From assembly GCF_963924675.1 (NCBI RefSeq), contig NC_089221.1, forward strand, positions 9,359,851 to 9,423,850: a DNA stretch of 64,000 nucleotides. The letters run 5' to 3'. The stretch is from Phocoena phocoena. Taxonomy: Eukaryota > Chordata > Mammalia > Artiodactyla > Phocoenidae. The notes beneath the pieces are model-generated. The model worked only from the letters and a program-made list of their open reading frames with translations. It made no database searches and was not told the origin of the DNA. The position numbers were made by a program, and so were the translations under genes. Of the stretch, positions 41,350 through 53,255 are shown in pieces (the stretch's first letter is position 1; each line of letters begins with the position of its first letter).

Positions 41350-42600
41350 AATTTTTTTTCTTCCATTTTTTATGGTGGCAAAATACACACAATAAAAATG
41401 TATCATCTTATCTACTTGTAAGTGTACAGTTCAGTGATATTGATTAAATTCATATTGCTGTGCAACTGTCACCACCACGTATCTCCAGAGCTCTTTTCAT
41501 CTTGCAAAACTACACTTCTATTAAACTCTATTAAACCATTAGACAATAACTCCCCACCCCCATCCATTAACAACCAACGTGCTACTTTCCATCTCTATGA
41601 TTTTGGCAACTCTTAAGTATCTTATATAAGTGGAACCATACAGTGTGCCTTTATTTTGCTCAGCAATAATGTCTTCAAGCTTCATTCATATTGTAGAATA
41701 TATCAGACTATCCCTTTTTTTTTTTTTTTTTAAGTCTGGATAATACTCCCCTGTATGCATATACCACATTCTGCTTATCCACTCATCTGTTGGTGGACAC
41801 TTGGGTTGCTTCCTTATTTCAGTTATTGTGAACGATGTTACTATGAACAGAGGTGTACAAATATCCTTTCTCTTTTGATTTGTGTCTTTGGATCTAAAGT
41901 GAGTCTCTTGTAGACAACATATAGTTGGATCATGTTTTTTTTTTTCTTCTTTCTTTCCATTCTGCCAATCTCTGACTTTCGATTGGAGAGTTTAACCCCT
42001 CTATATTTAAAATAATTATTGTAAGGAGGGACTTAACTTGTGTTATTTTGCTATTTGTTTTCTACACGCCTTGTAGCTTTTCTGGTCCCTTATTTCTTAC
42101 ATTACTCTCTCCTTTGTGTTTGATTCTGTTTGCAGTGAAATGTTTTAACCTCCTCATTTCCTTTTGTGTATATTCTGTAACTATTCTACTTGTGGTTACC
42201 ATGTGGATTACATTTAATGTCCTAAAGTTATAACACTCCAATTTAAATTTATACCAGTTTAACTTCAATAATGTACAGAAACTCTGCTCGTTTATAGTTC
42301 CAGCCCCAACCCTTTCAATTATGGATATCACAAAACTACATCTCTATCTGTTGTGTCCAAAAACATAAAATGGTAACTTTTTTTAATGCACCACCTTCTT
42401 AAAGTACGTAGAAAACAAAACATGGAGTTGTAAGCCAGAGGTACAATAATACTAGCTTTTAGACTAATAATTTTTAAAAATGCATTATTCTCTTGAATCA
42501 TGTAAAAAACAAAAACAGTGGAGTTACAAACTGTTTTACAATAAGACTAGCTTTTATAACTACCCAGTGTTTTAAAGTCTTTGTCTAGCACTTCTGCCAC
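41350..42600 (-). mobile_element. Old L1M-type LINE: 3' UTR and ORF2 pieces, antisense
   Basis: 'atggtggcaaaatacacaca', 'gtgtacagttcagtgatatt' and 'tggtggacacttgggttgct' are the complement of old L1M 3' ends. From about 41890, 'aaagtgagtctcttgtagac' comes from a more 5' ORF2 position, so intervening ORF2 is deleted. Two diverged units near 42408 and 42508 share a 'ctagctttt' end and suggest an internal duplication. Confidence 0.75.
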
Positions 42601-43935
42601 TTACTCTTTCTCAGGGAAGTTTCTGTTGGTTCACTTTTTTCCTTGGAAAGGGCTATACTTCCCTGTTTCTTTGTATCCACTGTGATTTTGTTGTTGTTGG
42701 AAACCAGACACTGCAATCTAACCACATAGCAACCCTGGAATTCAGATTCCTCCCCTTGTGCCGGTTTGCTGGGTTTTGTTTTTAATTGCTGTAGGATGTC
42801 TGTGTGCTGAGGTGTAAACTGAACGTCTCTGCAGGTCTTTTATGAACCTGTGCCTTTCCCTGGGCCTCCATGGTGACTTTCTAATTTCCCTCACATACAC
42901 ATTTGCTTTTGAACGTCCTAATCTTTAATATCTGGCTCCCAAAAGAGGAAAAAGAGAACAATGAAGGGGGAGGCAAGGGAAGGGCACCAGCTCTTTAAGT
43001 TCCCTGGAAGTCATTTCAGCTGGAGGGGGAGGGGTTTTCGACAACTGGGGGGGGCGTGTGCAACAACAGCTGCCTCTGTGTCTGCAACTCCATGATCAGT
43101 AGCAACAATCTGAACACAGAGTGCCCAATATTTGGAGGACGAATCCTTTCTTGCCCACCCTAGCTCCCACCAGCTGCATACAAGTTCCCCATGAACACGT
43201 GTATAGCTGCCTGCCAAGGGCTGGGTGTGAGAATGGGTAGCTGTTACTGTGCTAAGAGCTGAAGATGACCAAAATTAACCATAATTCACCGTCCAAGCTT
43301 TCCTCTAACAGGTGCAAGCCTTCATTAGACTCCAGAGTTCTGAAATAGTTACACTGGACAGATTCTGCCAGCGAGACTGCTGTGTGTGTGCGGGTGACAG
43401 ATTCCTGGGTTTCCTACCCACCATCTTCCAGAATCTTCTCTCCACACTCAATTTACATTGCTCAGTGGTTGAAGATGTAAAAGTGAGGCACTGATTTCCT
43501 TGTGACTGTGTGTCTACGTGTAAATGTGAAAAGAGCCTTTCCCTCCTTTGCCAAAGGAAAGTTGTTAGCCCTTACCAAGGGTCAGCAGTACGGTGCTCTG
43601 TGGGCGGCCGCAGCTCTTTCTGCAATGTGGCGAGCTCCTTTTTCTCTCTCCTTTCTCTTTTTGTCAATGTTTGGAGCTTAATGTTTCATAAAAATCTCCA
43701 CTTTAAGGACATTTATAGGAACAGTTTATCACAAAAGGGGAGAAAACATGTGCAAAAAATCTATATTTTAAAACTGGTTTATGTGGCTTTCCAACCAAAG
43801 AGGTGATGCATTCAAGACGGTAGTATTTGGTTATTGAAAGAGTTTGAATGCTTGTGTACATGGGAAAGTTCTGAACAAAACAGCAATTACTTTCTGTCTT
43901 TAGGCACTAAGAACTTATTATATCTTGTGTCTCCT
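42600..43935. other. Intronic sequence, one L1-like piece, otherwise nothing
   Basis: The stretch 42600-42730 ('tttccttggaaagggctata', 'gttggaaaccagacactgc') resembles an internal L1 region continuing the copy above. The rest is unrecognised, with a GC-richer spot at 43590-43640. Confidence 0.4.
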
Positions 43936-43954
43936 GACAGCTATTTTTATAAAA

Positions 43955-44811
43955 ATTCATTTAATTAATTTTTTTATACAGCAGGTTCTTACTAGTTATC
44001 TATTTTATACATATTAGTGTATACATGTCAATCCCAATCTCCCAATTCATCACACCACCACCACCACCCCCGCTTCCCCCCTTGGTGTCCATACATTTGT
44101 TCTCTACATCTGTGTCTCTATTTCTGCCTTGCAAACCGGTTCATCTGTACCTTTTTTCTAGATTCCACATATATGTGTTAATATACGATATTTATTTTTC
44201 TCTTTCTGACTGACTTCATTCTGTATGACAGTCTCTAGGTCCATGCACGTCTCTACAAATGACCCAATTTCATTCCTTTTTATGGCTGAGTAATATTCCA
44301 TTGTATATATGTACCACATCTCCTTTACCGATTCGTCTGTCAATGGGCATTTAGGTGGCTTCCATGACCTGGCTATTGTAAATAGTGCTGCAACAAACAT
44401 TGGGGTGCATGTGTCGTTTGGAATTATGGTTTTCTCTAGGTATATGCCTAGTAGTGGGATTGCTGGGTCATATGGTAGTTCTGTTTTTAGTGTTTTGAGG
44501 AACCTCCATACTGTTCTCCATAGTGCCTGTATCAATTTACATTCCTGCCAACAGTGCAAGATGGTTCCCTTTTCTCCACACCTTCTCCAGCAACTGTTGT
44601 TTGTAGATTTTCTGATGATGCCCATTCTAACTGGTGTGAGGTGATACCTCATTGTAGTTTTGATTTGCATTTCTCTAATAATGAGTGACGTTGAGCAGCT
44701 TTTCATGTGCCTCCTGGCCATCTGCATGTCTTCTTTGGAGAAACGTCTATTTAGATCTTCTGCCCATTTTTTGATTGGGTTGTTTGTGTTTTTAATATTG
44801 AGCTGCACTGA
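43955..44811 (-). mobile_element. 5'-truncated L1: ORF2 C-terminus and 3' UTR, antisense
   Basis: The minus strand is open for 216 codons (44808-44158) and encodes the L1 ORF2 C-terminal part, including [50 protein letters not shown] and [15 protein letters not shown]. It is continuous and little decayed, so this is one of the younger L1s here. It lacks the reverse transcriptase and endonuclease and cannot move. The flanks 'gacagctattttt' and 'gatagctcttttt' may be its target duplication. Confidence 0.92.
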
Positions 44812-44824
44812 TAGCTCTTTTTGA

Positions 44825-45510
44825 AATTGCCTTCTCCAAATCTACACCCCAGAGCCAAACTAATAAAACTTAAAAAAAATGTCTTTTATATCTAAACTGT
44901 CCCTGGCATTTCCCTGACTGCTGCTGGGTAACATCAAAGAGTTTTCTTCATCACCTTATGAAATAAGAGATGCTAGAAATAATTAGGAATGTTTGGCATT
45001 CTGCAAGTTTTTGTTTGGTTTATTACTGTTGTAAGAGCTGTCCTGTTTATCAAGCCTTCAGTAAAAAAAAGACCTGGCAAATGAAAAGAAGAGAAACTCA
45101 ACCTCCTTAGTGATGACAAGTCTTAGGATGATACTTCAGCAGTTATGAACCTTTTGGTTCTGTTAGAAACATGCTCCCTTTCATGTTAAAGAATGGTACA
45201 GTAATGGCCAATAAAAGAAAGATTCCATTTTTAGGTTTAAAAGAGCCTTTTCAGTTGGTGGGAATCCTAACACACTCTTTATGGAATAAATTAAAAGATC
45301 CTGGAGAGTTTTCATTACCCTCACTGTCCGTAATATATACTTACTGTAATGGTAGTCACTGACTAACTTCTCGCAAAACTAAACTTGTCTCAAGTTTGAT
45401 ATTGTTGTTTGTAATGAATAACGAATCAGAGCAATTCAGCCTTATCATCAACAGGTGGTTTCTGATTTTCTCCCACACTCTCCTAAAGACCCTGCCAGAA
45501 CCACAGATCA
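44825..45510. other. Intronic sequence, nothing recognised
   Basis: AT-rich sequence without a recognised repeat. Confidence 0.4.
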
Positions 45511-45922
45511 ATAATTAGGTCTGAAAAAAAAAAATTAGGTCTGGGGCTTCCCTGGTGGTGCAGTGGTTGAGAATCTGCCTGCCAATGCAGGGGACACGGG
45601 TTCGAGCCCTGGTCTGGGAAGATCCCATATGCCGCGAAGCAACTAGGCATGTGAGCCACAACTACTGAGCCTGTGCGTCTGGAGCCTGTGCTCCACAACA
45701 AGAGAGGCCGCGATAGTGAGAGGCCCGCACACCGCGATGAAGAGTGGCCCCTGTTTGCCACAACTAGAGAAAGCCCTCGCACAGAAACGAAGACCCAACA
45801 CAGCCATAAATAAATAAATAAATAAAATCAAACTGATGAGTTCCAACCCTGGCTCAGCTGCCTGCTTGGCCTTCGAGAGTTTGCCTAGTGTCTAAAAATA
45901 ATAATAATAATAATTAGGTCTG
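45511..45922 (+). repeat. Composite retroinsertion with three copies of the target sequence
   Basis: 'attaggtct' occurs at 45513, 45534 and 45912. The first two are separated by G plus an A run. Between the second and third lie the SINE, an 81-base non-SINE segment (45829-45909) and an (AAT)n tail. Confidence 0.85.
45543..45828 (+). mobile_element. CHR-type SINE
   Basis: It begins 'ggcttccctggtggtgcagt', contains 'gggttcgagccctgg' and ends with (AAAT)n. It is part of a composite insertion bounded by 'ataattaggtctg' at 45511-45523 and 45910-45922. Confidence 0.93.
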
Positions 45923-48900
45923 TTGGAAGAAACATCAAAAGAGCCTGATCAAAGAACTCTAATGGGTACCGTTAACACTTGATACAATAGAAAATAGGCT
46001 CTTGGTTACAGACACTCCTGTAAAGCTGAAATCCTCGAAACAAATGAACATCTTTCAGACTACCAAGGGATTGAGTCAGGGTTCCAGAACTCATTCACTT
46101 TGAGAATCTGGACTTCAAACTAACCCAAGATCAAGAGAACAAGGATTAATTACTTAGAGTAAATGACAAATTTGGTTGTGGTTCATGTTCTATTTTGAAT
46201 TGGGCTTATTATAAAATCCTTCTTTCTACTTCCTCTTTCTTTAATGCTTGATTTAACAGGTTATGTGTATAAAAACTAGATTAAACGTTCTTTAAATGGA
46301 ATCTTGTTCTAATTAATTCTTCAGAATTCAGAAAAAATCTCTTGAAAATTTGTAAAGTAGATAAGTTATCAGGAAAAGTTAATAATAATAATAATCCTTT
46401 TAGTATAACAACATATGTTGAGTGGTCCTATCTGTACAGCTTAAAACAATAGTTAAATAATATAAAAATGCCTTGACTAGCCTGTTTACCTTCTTTGACC
46501 ATAGGTTTTTATAGATTGAACTAGAATCTGTCCCCCTTTCTACCAGAACATAATTGAAAAAAATAAAATCTGTACCCATGACCATGCCAGAGATGTCACA
46601 TATAAAGGCAAATATCATTTAATTAGGCATGACAAGGCCATTAAAAACAAGTAGATTTAATATGTGGGATTGAGGTCTACAGTATCCTCCTAGGACACTG
46701 GTTTGACTCATGTATGGCTTAAGGAATCCTAGCCTACGGGCAGCACGGCCAGGAGTACTGAAAAGTTGGAGCTCAGAGAAATGGAATAATCCCTGAGTTA
46801 CAGGTAGTGGAGGTGAAGACTGGCAGAAATGCCTCGGCCACTGCTGTGTCATTGATCCCAGTAGATGAGGTGAAAGGGAATAAATTATTTCTGCTACATA
46901 AAGGAAACAAAATTACAGACCTAGGATCTACAAACAAAACAAAAGTTAACTCTCAAGATTTATTATCACATAGGTCTAGTTTTGATAACCATGCACAGAG
47001 GTCTTTGTGAATGAATCCACACTGCTTGATATACCTACATCTGTACAACTGGTCAACCATCAAATTAATGGTCCCAAATCAGAAAACTGCTAAACCACAA
47101 ACATCGGTGGTTAAATCTGCGTTGTAGGGGCAGAACTTCAACATCAGAGGGATCGAGAAGGAAAACTGGTACCTTGTTCTGACTCCATCATGACTGTCCA
47201 CACATCATGTGCTCATCACAATCCAGAATCAGGAAGACAGAACAAAACAAGAAACCAGCTCAGGGAAACAAATCCAAAACAGAGAAAGGAAAAGAAACAG
47301 GGGATCGCCCTTCTATCCCTAATCCCAATTAATGAATCTTTCAGTAATTCTCTAGCAGCTGCTGACTTTCGAATCAACTTCATCTCTGATGTTTGCAACG
47401 CTGATATGTGACGGACGGTATGATTATCTTGTGAGAAAACTGCTGTTTGTCCACCATGAATGGACTAAATGTGACCTTACAAACCATGGTAAACTTGTGC
47501 TTTTTTACTTTAAATGTGGAAGGCTGGTTTTTCTCAAGTCTGGATCCCTTGCAACAATTTGTTAGTAAAAATCCCTTTCTCTTGATGCTTTTGTCTGTAT
47601 GCTTTCATTTCTCAGATTGGAAAATGGGTGTGACAACACTGACCTTCTGGTTTCATCACGCCGGCCCCTTTTTCCCAAAATGGGACCTGTTTGTCTCTAC
47701 ATCTGCCCCTTTGCTCCTGCCAGATTAGAATCAATATCTAATGAAATGCATTGATTTTTTAAAAAAAAGTGAACCTTCTTTTATGTATCTGCTAGCTGCT
47801 TTAATTAACGATTTATCCAAATAGAAAGAGAGAGGAAAAGTCATAGTAAGAAGGGTTCAGCTGGAGTCAAGGAATCAGTCAGTGGTTGCTGTGGGTAGAG
47901 CTTGAGACAAATTCTGGAAGAAACACTAAAGTTCCTTATGCTTTTTTCTAATAACTATGATTTGGAAAAAACAAGCACAGACTTATAACACACATCAAAA
48001 TCTATTTCACATGCCAAAATTGGTAAGCAGTTGGTCTGAGAAAATGATGCAATCAGTAACTCAACCCTCTGAATAGAAATAATGTCGAGTAAAGCAAATC
48101 TTATAGGTTTGCATGTGTATGGTATGCATTTCTTTCAAGAGTTACCATCTCCAAATAAATAACCTACTCCATCTGTTTGGAAGACAAGAGGAATTGTATT
48201 TTTTAGCACCTTGAGATCTTATGCAGAGGATTTCACTGAATTAGGCTCTGAGAAATTCTCACATTGTTGAAATGTCAAGAAGTAAGGTAATGAGTAGAAC
48301 TACAGACAAGAAGGTGGCTAAGATATGCATACATAATTTGTAGAAGAATCACTCTAAAAATAAAAACCACAGTTAATTAACAGGAGGTTTGCTGAAGTAC
48401 CTTTTTGAACTAGAAATAAATTGATTTTTGAGAAATACTGAAAATGAGACAAGTAACTGGTATAATACATTTTAACAAGATTTAAATAATTTGATTAAAT
48501 ATTAAGCATGATAGCAAAAAAATTATTACCTCAATTCATTGCCTCATTTTAAAAGCAGAAAGGAAGTAGAGGTGAAAATTTAAACACTGATTCTAGCTTC
48601 AGGGGAGAAACCTAGGAAGGCTTTTTATTTTTAGGTCAAGATTTCTGTCTAACAAAGATCCAAGAACTCTCCTAGGATGAAAATTTCAGACAATAGCATG
48701 TCTGAGACAAGATGAGGTCAGTATTTCTGTAAGAAAAGCTTGTTTTCAGGAATAGAACCTCTGGCCTGATATTAGCACATTGGGATAAGAGTAATGCATT
48801 GATTAATGCAAGTAGCCTAATGAAGAATTCTAACATTGCATTCCCATGTTCTTGCTTTCTCAAATTGATCTACCCCTCTGCCAAAATAAAAGAGTTTCAA

Positions 48901-48980
48901 TAAAGGGCACAAAGGGCTACTACTCATAGATTACATTAGAGAGTGGTTTAATGTTTTCAAGAAAAGTCACATCTATTTCA
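45923..48980. other. 3-kb repeat-poor intronic block
   Basis: I see no SINE or LINE signature. The composition is AT-rich with only chance open frames. Confidence 0.4.
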
Positions 48981-48984
48981 GTTT

Positions 48985-49110
48985 CTACTTTGTATCTCCC
49001 TAGGGCTATAGAAAAGGCAGATACAATTTCCAATTTGTATAGAAGACAACTGCAGCCCAAAGAGATTAAATGGTGTGTGTAAGGCTGCAGAGCTGACTGT
49101 ATCCTGGCTT
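48985..49110 (+). repeat. MIR-like fragment
   Basis: 'gacaactgcagcccaaagag' followed by 'taaggctgcagagctga' resembles the MIR 3' half. Diverged. Confidence 0.4.
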
Positions 49111-50620
49111 TGGTATCTTTCCATGAGTCTCTTGGCCAGAAACTCCTCTCTCCAACCAACCCTCCTCACTCCCTCCTCTGAACTTTTTTCACAGGTATAA
49201 TCTGTACCACCTGTATGACACCTACCCCATAACTCATTTATTCAGTTGCTCTATAGACATTCAGTGAAGTTTCCTCTAGTTAGCTTATATATGTAATTGA
49301 TCTTTCTAACAATAATATAAACCAAGAACAGGATGACATCTAATAACCTTACGTTTATTGATAAATGAATAAACAATTTACATCAGCTTTTTGACTACAC
49401 AATGTAACCACAGGACTTTGATGGGAATTCATTCACATTTATCCTGCTGTTGTTACCTACCTCTGTGACAGATCCCTGGAACTCTAGTTCTACAGGATGC
49501 TGTATTCTAAAAAGGGTTTCATTGTAGCATATGTGTGGGAAATGCTGTGTCTGATGCTTAACTCAGAAATTTACAATGTATATTAGCAAAGTGAAGCCTC
49601 TTGCAGTCTTGCAGTTAGACAAAATGAAACCCTTTGGTGAATTTAGTTTAACCTAGAGTTTCCCAAATTTATCTGAAAAGAGAAACCTTCTTGTGCATGA
49701 CACCCATTCCCTTCCCAGAGGACTGGGGGTCTGGGGAGGGGGGCTCGCTTGGGGTGGTCCTGATGAATAAGGGCAGCTACATTTCTGTTCCTGTTACTAT
49801 GCTTATATGTCACCAAATACCCACAGATCTGTACCACCAAAGACACCTTAATTTCACAGCAACTTGATTTGATGTTGATAAAAATCAGAAATAAAAGAAA
49901 TGCTCCGACTACACAAAAGGATGGCTGGTGAGAATGCATGGTAGTGTATGTTAAGCATTGTCTGATAGTAGCCACTCACTCTAAATACACTTTATTCCTA
50001 AATGCATTTTTCTTGTTCTGATTTCATACATTCACCCCCTACTCCCATACTTCGTTCACAGAGGACTTCATAAGCCAGAGAGATAAATCTCACAGAAGAA
50101 GGAGTTATAATTATTTGCCTACAATTCCACTTTCCTCGTTAACCAATGAGCTGCTTATGGGTGAATTCCCCATGCAGGTTCTCAAATGAGAACATTCGTT
50201 GACTGAAATTCACTTAATTTTCTGTCCCAAGTTGATTTTCTTCCTAGTACCTACCAGCCAAGCCAAGCACTGGTTTCTACTAGGCAATTCTAATTCTAAT
50301 TTATATTACTGAATTGAGCTTTGGCTACCAGTTGGTCTTATCTGGCTTTGGGTGACTGGTTCCCCAGGGTCAAACCAGGGCATGAAAGATCCACCTTCAC
50401 AGCTGAAATAAACTTCAGACTGCAGGTAACCCGAGGCATCAATCACTCTAACCTAACACACATCATGGGACCCTAAATTATATGCCAGGGACCTGCACTT
50501 GTTCCAGATCTTATAAGATCCTTGTCTCCTTATGCTTAGGAGATAATCTCCTTCCATGGGTATAAGATGATTTAGAGCAGCCCCTACCAACAACAGTAAA
50601 AATACCTTTTCTTTAAAAAA
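49110..50620. other. Intronic sequence, nothing recognised
   Basis: No repeat or coding signal was recognised. Confidence 0.4.
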
Positions 50621-50624
50621 AAAA

Positions 50625-50806
50625 ACTTCTCTTTATAGTAGCCTCTCTAAAGTCATTGCTGAACACAGCATGTGGCCCATTACGAGGGTTTTATTGACTG
50701 CCTTTTTCCCTGTGAATGAGACACATCACTCTGTTGCATATCTAGTAATTTTGGGTTGAAAATAAACAGTTTTAGCAACTCTGAAAAAAAAAACACTTCT
50801 CTTTAT
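50625..50806 (+). mobile_element. Small polyadenylated retrocopy, source unknown
   Basis: A 158-bp segment (50637-50794) is bounded by a perfect 12-bp direct repeat, 'acttctctttat', at 50625-50636 and 50795-50806. It ends in an A run with AATAAA (50761-50766) about 18 bases before it, the spacing of a cleaved and polyadenylated RNA polymerase II transcript. It is probably a 5'-truncated retrotransposed 3' end. The internal phrase 'gcatatctagtaattttggg' resembles an L1-associated region, so it may derive from an element rather than a gene. Confidence 0.65.
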
Positions 50807-52815
50807 TTGTCCTCACTTTGAGATAGATTTTTAACAAAATTTGTTTATAAAACTAAATGTCTAGGTCAAAGCTTATTTTTTTTAGTTTCTGCCTGTATTT
50901 TAAAATTTTTTTCAGAGTAAAGAAATGTGGCGTATTTTATAGTTTTATAGTAGACAGAATTCCAATTTCAATTTTGGGTTCATTATTGAAACCCAAAGAT
51001 AATGTTAAATTATTTTAATAAAAAGTGGTCATGTTTTAGATATTTCTCCAAATTCCCTAGCTAGTGAAAACAATCCTCCTATGAATGTAAAAATGTATTG
51101 GGCTATACAATATTGCCCGTTTCTTTATTAATTAACCACAGTTGACGTTTTGTATGGAATTGCTGGCATTATTAATGTATCGAGAATTCCAGTGTTTATA
51201 TTGTAGGCTTATGCTCCGTGTGTACAACTAAAACTTAAAGTATTTATACTTTGATGAGTTTAAAACTTTGGTGTGTTTGTGCTATACTAAAAAAAAAAAC
51301 ATCAACAACTATTACAATTATATGGACTCTCCATAAGGTGATAAATAGAAAAAAGATAAAGCATGAAGATAAACAATAAAAGAATAAAAGAGAATAAAGG
51401 CAGAAGCAAAAAATGATCCTAGAGGACCAAACATAGACCAAAGATTATTTCCACTAATCCCACTCAATCAAAATGACTAAATATTAGATCTGGGCCCAGC
51501 TGATGACACATTTATTACAAGCAACACTTAATACTGCAAAACTCTAGGAAAAGGAAAAAAACTGGATAGTCCTTTAGCAATTTCTTTATTGTAATGGGAT
51601 TTCACTTGTAGCAAAGGAGGAAGATACGGTGAATGGAAGAGATTGTAGGGAAGATTAAAAAAGGCAGGAAAATATTAGACACAGGGTTTCTGCAGATCAG
51701 TTGCCCTAAAGCCCAGCAAAGCGGCTGGTGTCAGTTTTCTTATCTAAACAGCTGCAGTTTTTTAAAACTTGAAGTATGCATTCATCTTCAGAAATCTGAT
51801 TTTCCTGGCTGTCTGCCCTCATGGCAGTGAGGTGTGGTGATGAGAGGGCCATTCCTTTGGTAAGGATGACTTTTTTAGCAGCGTCAACTTCTAGAACGGA
51901 CACTGCAGGTTTTGCCCCGGCACTGTGTCAAGCTGATTTGGCGTGACTAAAAGGATCACCGAAGAGCCTGAACTCTGGTGTACAAACAACTTAATTATGA
52001 TAATGCAGTGATTGTGGTCAGCACCGTCGAAACAAACCAAAACAATGCATACAAATCCAAGCCAAGCACCAATCAAAAACAATTAGGAGTCTTCAAGTTA
52101 CAGAAAAGTTTTTCTATGTACATCTTATAATCCAGTATGAACAGTCTCTGCTACCTTATTTTCAAAGTCAATAGAGACTTGGAGTATATGCTTCCTAGAA
52201 TGTATGGGCCATTAGCTTCTTTGAAGGAGTGAAGATTCAGTGGTGCTAGTTAGGGCTAGCATAGTTCCACCAGCTGCCTGGAGGTCTCGCAGAAACTACT
52301 TTCCTTCCAGTGACAAATTGCAAAGGTCAAGTACAGGAGGCGAGAGGTGGGTGGGGACTAGAATAAATAGCCAGGTTCAAGGAAGGGCAACCATGACTTG
52401 GGAATCAGCACAGAACCATCTGGTGGTTCTGTTCTTCATCAAGGAACTCAGGCCAGAGCAAAGCTGGAGAGGACTTTGGAACTTCAGGGACGTGTCCCCT
52501 TAGCCACTGTTGGTGATACTCAGGGTGTTAGAAATCTATTTCTATCAGAAATTTATTTTCTCACAGTTCTTAGTGCCACAAGTCTGAAATCCAGGTGTCG
52601 GAAGGGCTTTCCGTCTTCTCTTCTTTCCTTCCTTCTTTAGTTGGAGACTCAGGACTGCCATCCTTGCTGGTTCTAACCAGTAAAATTAAGTGGCTGACCC
52701 CCATCCTGTGGTGAAGGGCAGAGTGGCTGCCTGCTTAGCAGCTGATGGGGCTACTTTGGGTGAAATAGGGTGGAAACGGGAATGCTACTGTTCACAGGTG
52801 GAACTGGGTATCTCC
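50807..52815. other. Intronic sequence, mostly nothing recognised
   Basis: A stretch near 52545-52600 ('aaatttattttctcacagtt') resembles a piece of the MLT1-like LTR complement. No other element was recognised. Confidence 0.35.
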
Positions 52816-52819
52816 CCTC

Positions 52820-53255
52820 GCCTCCCCATTCATACATTGAAGTCCTATAGGCCCCATTATTCCAGAATGCGGTCTTATTTGGAAACAAAGTCGTTGCAGA
52901 TGTTACTTTTTAGGATAAGGTCATATGGGAATAAGGTAGGTCCCTAATCTAGTATGAGTGATGTCCTTATAAAAAGGAGAAATTTGGAGACGGACATACG
53001 TATACAGGGAGAACATCAAGTAAAGATGAAGACAGAGATCGAGGTGATGCTTCTATAAGCCAAAGAACACAAAAGATGGCCAGCAAATGCCAGAAACTAG
53101 GGGAGACACATGGGACACATTTTCCCACCCAGCCTCAGAAGGAACCAGCCCTGCCGAAACCTTCTTGCCTCCAGAACCCTGAGAAAATAAATATCTATTG
53201 TTTAATCCACCCAGTTAGTGGTACTTTGTTATAGCAGCCGAAGCAAGTGAATATA
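52820..53255 (+). mobile_element. MLT1-like MaLR LTR
   Basis: The order 'gtcttatttggaaacaaagt', 'gatgtccttataaaaaggag', 'cttgcctccagaaccctgag', 'aataaatatctattgtttaa', 'gtggtactttgttatagcag' follows the MLT1-type LTR from its U3 to the end, including the AATAAA. Confidence 0.6.

Noticed and set aside
44158..44808. 216-codon minus-strand open frame as a gene
   Set aside because: It is the C-terminal part of L1 ORF2 in a 5'-truncated element, not a host gene.
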